Shown here: in pieces, positions 1-10,200 of the stretch
How positions within the stretch are numbered: position 1 is the stretch's first letter
Layout: every line of letters begins with the position of its first letter
Source of the DNA: Heloderma charlesbogerti
Lineage: Eukaryota > Chordata > Lepidosauria > Squamata > Helodermatidae
Length of the DNA: 64,000 bases
NCBI GenBank assembly: GCA_026122225.1
Contig: JANEZZ010001860.1
Coordinates: 237,437-301,436, forward strand
Direction of reading: 5' to 3'
Program-made: the position numbers and the translations under genes
Notes under the pieces: generated by a model
Seen by the model: the letters and a program-made list of their open reading frames with translations, nothing else
The model's database searches: none
What the model was told of the DNA's origin: nothing

Positions 1-123
1 TGGAGTCATCCCAGGCAGCTATCAGCAAGGAAACCTCAAAGCCCTTTCAAAAATGCAGTAAAAGAAGGGATAAAAAAACTACTAGGAAAAGTCATGGCAG
101 GCTCCCCATTTTGGCTTCTAGGG

Positions 124-255
124 CAGCCTTACTCAACCTGGGCCCCCAAATGAGTTAGACTGCAACTCCCAGCATCCACCAGCCAGCACAGCTGGCTGGT
201 GGATGCTGGGAGTTGTGGTCCAACCCATCTGGAGGGCCCAGGTTGAGGAAGGCTG
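124..255. mobile_element. palindromic hAT-like MITE, copy 1
   Basis: A short element whose halves are inverted copies of each other. The left end begins CAGCCTTACTCAACC and the right end finishes GGTTGAGGAAGGCTG, and an inner palindrome lies around 165-215. It is flanked by ttctaggg (116-123) and ttctagca (256-263), an 8-bp duplication matching at six bases and resembling the TCTAGA core typical of hAT insertions. It has no coding capacity. Other copies lie at 12428, 25252 and 38038. The hAT assignment rests on the CAG terminus and the 8-bp duplication, not on a transposase. Confidence 0.75.
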
Positions 256-1067
256 TTCTAGCATCAAACCTCTCTTCCCAACCTCTAACATAGGCAGTTT
301 CACCTTTACCCAGGCCCAAAGGTAGGGCCCATGCAGGATCCCCCCCCCCCATTTTGTGTACCTGGCCAGGCTGAAGAGTTGCTTCTTGCATTCATGACAT
401 GGCTGTGTCTTTAATGCACTTGATCTTTGACACCCACCTTGACTGCTGCTGCAGCTCAGGCAGGGAAGGTGTTTCCTGCAGAGCCTCTTGGCCCTGTGGC
501 TGCAGAGGAGGATGACCAAAGGAGGCCAAGTGGGGCTGGGGGGATGCTGTTCTGGGAGAAAGAGAAGACAGGGCGAGGCCAAGTGGGAGGCAGGGCACGG
601 AGGAGGGAGGGGGGCCCCGGGGGAGGGCTCTGGCCTCCCCTCGAACAGAGGGCTTGTGTCACTGCTCCCCTCGTAGAGTGCAAGAGGCGTGTCGTGCCAG
701 ACCAAGGCAATGCTGGTGGCGCCAGGCACGCCCCATTTGCACATCTGGTGGCACTGCAAATTTGGGCAATAATTTCAGGCAAAGGCGAGGGAAATAAGTC
801 AGGAGGTAACAGACCAGCTTCCGAGAACACCACAGGCATTCTGCTTAGACAATTTGGGGGAAGTGGTGAGAAAAGAAGGTAATCACGTGCGTATTCTTCT
901 TTGATTTTTTCTCCAGTTACAATTCTTTAAAAATGCAAGGGCTCAGCTGTTGGACATAGGAAGCAGTGTGACATTATTGCCTCTGAGCATGTACAGAAAG
1001 CTCACCGAACACTTTTTGTTTCCCCATCATCCAGCTGGCCAACCTCGTGACCTCTTTCTTTCCCCAG

Positions 1068-4000
1068 AATTCCACCAGTGTGTGATTTCAGGGGACCCCC
1101 ACTACCGCACTTTCGACAACTTTGTCCACCACTTCCAAGGTCGGGCCACCTACACCTTAACCCGCACGTTGGCTGGGCTGCCAGCGGCTCTGGAGCCCCT
1201 CTCCGTGGCAGGCAGGAACCGGCGCCGCCTCCCCTTGCAGCGGGTCTCCTTCCTCCGCCAGGTCTACATCTCTGTGTACGGCTACAGCATCACCCTGATG
1301 CAAGGACGCAAGATGGCGGTGAGCGGCCAAGACGCCCCTGGAAACTCCTCCAGGGCTGTGCTCCTGCAGGGCTGGGGTGCCAGGGATGTTCTGGCTGCTG
1401 GTCAGAGCAGAGTTCACCCAGTCCAGAATCCCACATCATCTCACTGCAGCCAGTTGGTTGCCTCAAGAGCAGCCCCCCCCCACCTTTTTGGGTCATTGAG
1501 CACATTTGAAATTTTGAGAGTGTTGTGGGCACTCTCCCCAAATGGCTGCCATGGCAGGGCTTGCCCATCCCTAGATCGGCTGCTGTGGTGGGCATGGCCA
1601 GTCACAAAGCACCCATTTCCCAGAAGCAAACCGGTGAGGCTAAAGGACAGGTAACTTTCCCAAGAACCCAAGAACAAGGCAGAAGTGGGGTTGGAGCTCC
1701 AAAACCCAAAGCCGCTCTCTTCAGCCCAAATACAACTGGTGCTGGAGGGCAGCCCCTGGCTTTGCAGCATGCCAGCCTCCCAGCTTAAAAAAATCTTCAG
1801 AAATAACATTGACGTCAGGAGAGGCAGGGAGCTGGGGGCAGTGTCTGGGGGCCCCTTGTCGCCTATGGGCACCATGTTGGAGACCCCAGCTCTAGGCGAA
1901 ACCCACAGGCCAGTTATGAAGGCACGACCAGTCCCACTGCTGGTTCTTCCCCATCCAGAGGTACACTGCCTCTGGCCATGGAGGCTCTACTCAGCCATTG
2001 TGACTGATAGGCATCCTTAGACCTTTTCTCCTCCTCCATTACTTTATCTCATCACCTTTTCAAGTCATCCTGCGGCTGTAAATTCCACACATTCCTTATG
2101 TGAAGTCCTTCCTTTCAGCTGTCCTGAATCAATTGCTGGCCAATTTCATTGCATGATCTGGGGGGTTTGGTCATTTAAGAGGCATCCCTCTGTCTGCTGT
2201 GGGTGCTTCCGGGTGAGGCTTTTATGGTGCCACAATCCTGCCTCATTCACAGGGTTTTAGGGGGGGCAGGGGTCCAGGCAACTTTGTCATCCCCCCATTA
2301 CCCTCCCATGTTTTCCTATTGCTTCTTCTAACTTTTTTCTTACTGTGACAAATCTGTTCAAGAAGAAAAGGTAGGATAATGGCACGAGGCCTTCTGATCC
2401 TTGGGGTGAGACCCCCGCTGTCTGGAAGCCCCTTTCTCTGCGCAACGCATCACTTTATAAGCTTCTGTCATGTCCCACTTGTAGTCCTCTTTTTCCCTAA
2501 ATGAAAAAGTCCCAAATGCTTTCACCCTTCCTCAGAAGGAGGATTCATTCTGGCCACCGTTTCCTGCATCTTTTCCAACTCTGTAAAACCCTTTCCCAGG
2601 TGGGGCAGCCAGAATGGTGTGCCGTCTTCCTAAAGTGCCGTAGATGGGTCTAAAGATCTGTGCACCGTCCTGAGGTGTATCTGTATGGGCCTGTTCGTGA
2701 GGAGCTGTCTTCTCCCAGGTACTCCTGGCTCTCAAGATGACCTCTCCCTGTCGCCCTCCCTTCCAGGTCAACGGTGTGAAGGTCACTCCCCCATTCTACC
2801 CCCGCGACGGGCTCCAGATCATCCAGAGGGGCCTCAACCTCTTCGTGCAAACGGATTTTGGGTTCTCCGTCTCCTTTGACGGCAAGCACATTGCTGGTAA
2901 GGATAAAACGGCTGGGGATTAGGAAAGAGGAGTGTGGACAGTTTCCCCTCCATAGGGTGATGGTGCCAGCTCCATAGGATCAGGACCAGGCCAATCCAGG
3001 AGCCACAGTCAGAGACCCAGAAATACTCCCATCTCATGCCAGCTCTAGCAGGTAGCGACTCAGAGCTGTCTCAATATGCAGAGGCAGATTTAGGGGCAGG
3101 GCCCCCGGCAGTCGCTCAGGGTGCCGGACCGGGGGGGGGCACCTGTCATGGCAGCCTGCTCGCCTCACCCTGCACAGCTGAAACGAAAAGCACAAACCGT
3201 TTCTGTACAGCTGGTAACACCAATCTGTGCAGTCTGCACTGAGTGAATGTTTGGGTTCGTTTTTTAATTGGCTCGGACAGTTTCCATCATGGGAACCAAC
3301 ATGACCAACAGAGAGCGTGTTAGTGCTTGCGACAGACTGTGATCAGGTCCACCTGTGAAAAGGCATCACCTCGTGCGAGGGGGAGGAACGCTGCCTGCGA
3401 CTCATGCATCCAAGCCGTGGAACGGCCACAAAAATAACAGCGTGCTAAAGTCAAAACAGATGGAGAGAGGATGTGGCAAAGCTGCTTCTCGCCTGGAGGG
3501 CGCTCTGGGCCCCCTCAGTATGGCACAGAACTTCTGGGCATGCGAATGGCATGCTAATTCTGACATGGGAGGGTCCTGCAGCTGGCAAGTGGCCCTCTGT
3601 GGTGATGGGGAGGGGCCGTGACTTGGCGCCCAGGGTAGGCCTGGTCAGGCACCTGCCGAGGGCCCCCCCAGCAGGGCCCCACTGGCGAGAGGTGCCCAGA
3701 CTTGCTCCTCCTCCCCTGCCCCATACAGCCCGCTCTCTCGCCTGCCTCTCCCCTGGCCAGCAGATGCTCCCTGGCTCTCTGCCTGTCAGGCAAGCAAGCG
3801 AGTGGGAGCCCTGGGAGGAAGGGCAGCGGCTGACTGCAGCGGTGATGAGGTGGACTCACGGGGGGGGCATGGGGGGCTCCTTGCAAGGGCCCTCCAAAAC
3901 CTGGAGCCAGCCCTGGTTCTTCGTAAGTAGCAGGGCCCAGATCAAGCAGCCCCGCGGATTTCCGAGTTCGAAGGGGGGACGGAGCGTCTCCTTGGGGAGG

Positions 4001-4228
4001 CCTGCATTCACCCCCCTTCTCCTGCCCAGAGATCGTCCTGCCCAGCACCTATCAGGATCGCATTGGTGGACTCTGCGGGAATTACGATGGGCGGTGGAAC
4101 AACGAGTACATGCAGCCGGACGGAACCTGGACCCAGAGCCTCAACACTTTTGGGAACAGCTGGCAGGTCTCAGCCCAGGCAGCTGCCCTTGGACGGGGGA
4201 GGGAAGCTGGCAGCCCTGCCCGCGTCAG
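1068..4228 (+). other. ZAN: ZAN exons encoding the last von Willebrand D domain
   Basis: Three exons (1068-1318, 2767-2896, 4030-4228) carry one VWD domain. It starts with the hallmark GDPHYRTFD and FQG stretch and runs through a hydrophobic middle exon to GGLCGNYDG. The usual CGLC motif here reads GGLC (ATT GGT GGA CTC TGC), so the first cysteine of the pair is absent. The first exon starts in phase 2 at an acceptor ending in ttccccag, so more exons must lie upstream, but none is recognisable in 1-1067. Confidence 0.85.
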
Positions 4229-7200
4229 GTGAGCCTGGTACGCGCATGCGGGGCCACGTGTTGTCCCTGGACTGGTGGTTCAACCCTAAACTGAGCCTCA
4301 GCCCAAATCATGCCTTTGGTACAGCTGGGCCACATATTCCTTCTCTGCCTTGCCCAGTTCTGTGGGTGAATCCTGACCGTGCCCCCCCTCTCTTTCCCAA
4401 AAGTCGCGAGGAACCATCAGAGGAAGTGGAGTCTGGATTTGAACTGTCCTGCAGCCCAGAGCAGCTGGCATTTGTGAATGGGACAGATGCCTGTGGGGCC
4501 CTGTCTGACCCTCAGGGGCCTTTTGCGAACTGCCACAGCGTCCTGTTGCCAGACACTTTCCAAGAGTGAGTGTGCAAACAGGGCGGGGAATGGAGGGCAG
4601 ATGGGAAGGAAGCGCCTTCATTCACACAAGTGCGTAACGCATCTCTGTCTTTCTCCATACGACCAGGAGCTGCGTGTACGACCTGTGCACCCTGTTCAAC
4701 GATACTGAACTCCTATGCCACGATTACGAGGCCTACGCCCAGGTCTGCCAGGATGAGGGGGTCGACCTGGGGCCATGGAGACAGAAGATGGGCTGCGGTG
4801 AGAGAGCCTCCCTTGCCACACACACTCATGCCTTTGCTGGGGCCCGGATCCCACCTGTCAGGGTTGTAGGGCTTCGTTTAAACATCCCAGCCCATCCAGG
4901 TCCCCCACCCTGTTTCTGCCGGTTCACCGGAATCCAGCCTTGGGGAGCCACTCTGCTCACTGCCTCACTGGGATCTGCACACCTGGGCCAGTGCGGTGTT
5001 GCTCCCTGCTCCCCACACAGCCAGAGGCTCTGCGGCGACCCTCCTCGGAGCTTGACTTCACAGGAACCGCCTGATCCGGAGCCAGACCCGAGACCATCTA
5101 GCCCAGTCTCATCGACATGGCTTGGCAGCAGTGGCTCCCCGGGGCTTTCTCCGGCCCTGCCTGGGGAGGCTGCCGAGGACTGAGCCGAGGAGCTTCTGCA
5201 GGCCAAGCAGGGGCTCCGCCACAGCGCCACAGCTCTGCCTTCTCCATGCCTCAGGATGAGAGCGGCTGGAGGCTTATGGCATCTTCGTAAGATTTGCCTT
5301 ATTTGCACATTTACAGGCAGAAGGCCAGTGGGAGTGACGGGACGCTCCTGCGAGGGAGCAAGCCCACCTCATCCCTGGAGATGATCTCTCTCGGGGATCT
5401 CTCAGATCCCTGGAGAGAGAGGGAGGGAGAGAGATTGGACCCTGCACCCACAAGGTTCCTGGAACCAGCTCCCACGCTCTCTCTGACCCGGCTGCCATTG
5501 TGAACCTTGCAAACCCAGGCAGGCTGGCTTGTTGCCATGGGAAACAAGCCACCCAGAACCCATGGGCTGTTCTTGGGTTCTGGGCTGGCTTGCTAACCAC
5601 AGCAACAAGCCACCCTGCCTGGGTTCGTCACAATTAGCCACGGCTGCAATATTCACAGTGGTGGCCAGCATGTGCCACCATGGAAGCCACCAATCATGTG
5701 AGCTGGCCCTCCCTCCGCCTCTCTCTCCTGGGAAGATAAACTGCAAAACTGCTCTGTATTACAAACACAGACACACAACTACCCCCTTCTCTTGAGAGAG
5801 AGAGAGAGAGAGAGAGCCATGTGCCTCGCCAGGCTTTAATATCACATTCAGACATGCAGATTCCTCCCCAGCTCCTATCTATCCACTTGCATTCATGAAA
5901 CACAGAGCAGCCATTGTGGACTCCTGGCCGGCACCTGCCTTACCAAATAGATGGTCAGCCAGGAGCCAGAACTAAACATAGGTCGTTCTGAGGTGCTCCT
6001 TGCAATGGGTTTTTTGCAAGGAGAGCGTTGTATTGCCCCTGCAGTAGGCTTCAAACTCTTAATTTAGAGGTGCCAAGATAGGGATAAACCAGATCCAGGT
6101 TTACTTACAAGAAGATATTTTATTGAGTACAATCAGCACACAGGCATACCCAAGGGTTAGATCAGACAGCTTCTCTGAACCCAGAGCCGTGGGGTAAAAT
6201 GGGTCTTATACCATACATGTCAGCAGTGAGGCAGCATGACACTCGCAAGCGCCAGCTAGCGTTCATTCCCAGCATAGGCATAACAGTGCTTGGTCAGAAG
6301 GGACACAGTCAGAACTTTCCCACTGCAGACACCTGCAGCTTTAAGACAAACAAGCCTCACTTCCCAGGCACGTCTTGATAAAATACCCTCCAGCTTGTTA
6401 GCATGGAACGCGCTGAGGCTGCTCTCTCGGCCTTATCCCTCTTTGACTCGTCTTGGTAAATCACGAGGCCTGTTAGGGAAAACAGCCGCCTTCTGAACCA
6501 AAGTCAGACAGCATTATGGATCATTCAAGCCCCTCTACAACTACTGATAGCTTGGCTCAGGTCCGGGGCCTTACAAGCGTGAGAACCTAACAAGAGCCAT
6601 GCGGGATCAGACCAAGGGCCCATCTGTTCAGCCTTCTGTTCAGGCAGCGGCCAGTATGCAAGCACTGCCAACCCAGACAAGATCTTTAGGTGGTTCACTG
6701 TCTGTTTCTTAACTGACTAGCCAGTGAATTTGTCAGTTACGTGCAAATCCGCACACCTATCGCAAAACCTCAGGGCATAAAGGAATCCGAGTGCCTCTTG
6801 GGCATGAGTGCTGGGCCAAGATGGCTGCCCACATTCACGAGGCTGGGGAAAACGGCAAAGGTGGGGTCGGACCCCCCGCTGGCTCCCCGGGCTGTGGTCT
6901 GCTGGTGGTCGCCGTTTGGGGATGTGCAAGTGAGAGAAAGGAGAGGGGGACAGGTCTCCACCCCAAGGGGCATCTAGAATTCAGTGTTAACGATTTAAGA
7001 AACAGCACCCGCCATTCGTTGTTAGAAGGAAGAATCATCTCTAGCACTTTTGTTTCAGCAAATTTGAGAATATGCAACATTCCCTATTTTAGCAACATCC
7101 CCGCGCTGAAATGACTGCAAAAATACACAACTTTGGCATTGTGGACAGATAAGCTGTGGATCTCATCTGGTCTCCACCAACAACTCTGGTTCATTTTGAT

Positions 7201-10200
7201 CTATATTACAAGGCAAACCTGCAGCAACTTAACTCACAAAATCATTTGGGTGGTGACTTAAACAAAATCCAATTGCCTCCCCACAGAGCTATCATGCCCG
7301 CCCCACACTACTTACAGCTCCCGCATGACCCCCTGTCCTGCGAGCTGTGCAAACATGGCTGCCCCGTCAGACTGCGGCGGCCCTCTTGTCGAAGGCTGCG
7401 CCAGTGACGCGGGCTACGTGCTCAGCGGGCTGGAGAGCGTTCCCTACAACCTGTGCGGTTGCACCAGCAATAACCAGTACTACCAGGTAGGAAGCAGAGG
7501 TGTGCGGGAGTGGGGGAAGGACGCAGGATGCCTGTATTACAGGTGGACTGACGGCAGCGGAGGGCGGGGGAGCTCTGCAAGCTAAGCAGCCTGGATTTAG
7601 CCGGAACTGGGATAATTAAGGGCTTTCGGGGAGGGCAGTTATATTATTAGTCTTATTTGAATTTCTGAGAGCACAACCCTATCGGGATGCCCACCAGCCT
7701 CTGAACCGGAGCAGCCTATGCAGAGCGGGATGAGCGTGGAGATGATCTTTGCCTCTACGCTCCTCCCGCTCTGCATTTTTGCTAGATGGGCAATTTCGCC
7801 CATCTAGCTGGGACTCTGAGGAGTGGGAGGGAAGGAGGTGGGGGGGCCGGAGGATTCATCGTAAGCCGGCCTCCCCTGTCCCCTCCCCGCCCACAGAACC
7901 ACCCCCTTCCCTTCTCTCCGAGGTTGCTTTTCTGACCTCAAAGAGGCACATGGTGTGGTTTCCTCCATGCCAACAGAGAGGGGGAGGGGAGCTCGGACTC
8001 CTGGTCTGAGCACTGTTTCTGACCTCAGATCCAGGAATCTGAACTATCCTATCGCCCCCCCCAGATGCTGCCTAGGGGCCATTGGATGGCTCCCTCAGTC
8101 ACCTTTCTCTTAAAAATGCCCCAAGGTGATCTAAAACAAAATTATTAAAACATATGAAACAGAAAATAGCTAAAAACAATTTCCACTGAAAAAAACAAAA
8201 CATAATAAAATAACTAAAACATCAGCACAGACCATAATTAAAACAACTGGGGCATCAAAAACCCATCATATATGGCCAGATGCCTGGGAGTAAAGTCTTG
8301 AACTGGCGCCAAAAAGATGTCAATGTTGGCACCAGGCGGGCCTCACTGGGGAGAACATTCCATAATCAGGGGCCACCACCAAGAAGACCCTCTCCCTTGT
8401 TGGCATGCTCGGAACCTCCCTCGGAGGAGGGCCTCGGGTGTTGATTATCGTATCAGGGCAGGTTCATACCAGGAGAGGCGCTTCGTCAGTTGGAAAGTGT
8501 GTCAAGACTTGGCTTGTTTCTGGGAGGAGAGAGTCTGGTGGGTTGGAACAAGGAACCCAGCTCATATAGCCTGAGTGGGCAGTTTGGGAGATTCCGGGGA
8601 AACTCCTGGGTTTTCTGGGAAAGGAGTCAGGTAAGATGGGCCCAGAACAGAGAAGGCTGGGAGGAGGTAGAATTCTTGGCTTCTCGTGGTATTATTTTAT
8701 TTGTTTATTTATTAAATTTATTAATCGCCCATCTGGCTGGTCACCCAGCCACTCTGGGCGATGTACAACATATAATAAAACAATTTAAAACAATAAAAAT
8801 CTATAATAAAAACATTTTCTAAAATACCCTAACCCACCCCAAATGCCTGCCTGAACAACCACGTTTTTAATGCACGGCGGAAGCTCATTAAAGAGGGGGC
8901 ATGACGGAGTTCCTTAGGGAGGGAGTTCCAGAGTGGGAGCCACTACAGAAAAGGCCCTCTCCCTCGTCCCCACCAGTCTAGCTGTCCTGGCTGATGGGAC
9001 AGAGAGAAGGCCATCCGAGGCTGACAGGACAGGAGCCTAGTGGTTAGAGCACCAGCTTGGGGGGAGGCCCGTTGGGGCTTTTCTGGGGCAGCACTGACCC
9101 ACTTTTCTCCCCCAGATCAATGAGACCTTCTTGACAGATGACTGCTCTCAGCGCTGCACCTGCCTCAACACAGAGGTTCTGGAGTGCAAGGCGGATGGGT
9201 GCTCCCAGGGGAAGATCTGTGCTGTGGAGAATTACGGCCGTGGCTGCTTTCAAGGTGACCGTGGATCGCAGTGAGGCAGTGCTGGGATCCCATTAAGAGG
9301 GGACATCCAGGTTTCTTTGTGCCTCCCAACTGGCAAGCGGGCAGGGAAATACTTGATCCGCGAGTCTCGGCGGCACAAGCTCTCGCGCCGCCCCGTGCTC
9401 AGAAAGCGCCCGCGAGCTCTCGAGTGGCTCTCGCTTGCGATCTCCCTTCCGCTGTCATCCAGCCCGCGCACCACACCTCTCTCGTTGCGGCTTGGTGCAG
9501 GGACAAACGAGAGCCCAGGGCCCTGCTGGGGCTTGGGCATGGTCCTGCTCACCGTGCACAGCGCCTAGCTCACCGTGGGGGTGGGGGCAGAGGAGTGCCG
9601 GATTCTCCCTGGGGGAAGTCTCTCGGGTGGGGTGGGAGCCCGCACGCCTGGGTCCTCTGGGAAGGGTGGTGCTTGGACCAAGGGTGGTCCCTCTGTTCTT
9701 CCTCCACAGCGAGCCCCTGCCTCAGCAGTCCTTGCCAGAACGAGGGAACATGCCATAACTCCCCAGATGGGTTCATCTGCAGCTGTCCTGAGGGCTACGC
9801 AGGACGCCTGTGTGACGAGACGCCGCTGGATGCACCTGCCACATCTCCCCCGCCGCTGGATGCAACCCCCGTTCCTCCCCCGCCAGGTAACCAAGCATCC
9901 TGCTCCCTGTCCCCAGCATGCTGCTTCCCAGCCGGTAATTCATCCTCCTCCCCTCTTGTCCATCTTCTCTTCATTGCTCCTAAACAGAGAACCATTTAAC
10001 AGCCATCCTCGTTGGGGTCCTCGTTCCTCTGGGAATCATCCTCATTATTGTGACCATCGTCTGCGTCTGTCGGCAGAGAAACAAGTAAGAGATCCGGCAG
10101 GGTTGGGTGACCAGTTGGCCCCTGGGACCGGTGGTCTGGTCGCCCCCAGGGATCACAACTGGCCAGCAGCAGGGTGATTTTCGCTGGGAGTCCTGGCACC

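Larger units (their letters stand above)
4404..7486 (+). other. ZAN: ZAN exons encoding C8 and TIL domains
   Basis: Exons 4404-4565 and 4667-4797 supply the C8 cysteines (ELSCSP, DACGAL, ANCHSVL, SCVYDLC, LLCHDY, QVCQDEG). Exon 7287-7486 is a TIL-type trypsin-inhibitor-like unit ([37 protein letters not shown]) ending in NNQYYQ. The exon-exon phases are 2, 1 and 0. The 2.5 kb intron between C8 and TIL holds a SINE, a GA repeat and a solo LTR. Confidence 0.83.

Noticed and set aside
3473..4294. 273-codon + frame overlapping a ZAN exon
   Set aside because: It is in a different frame from the VWD exon at 4030-4228 and crosses its splice sites. No domain.
7287..7486. Apparent frameshift in the TIL exon
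   Set aside because: Recounting the codons from the acceptor at 7286 gives one open frame of the right phase. The other frame was a misreading.
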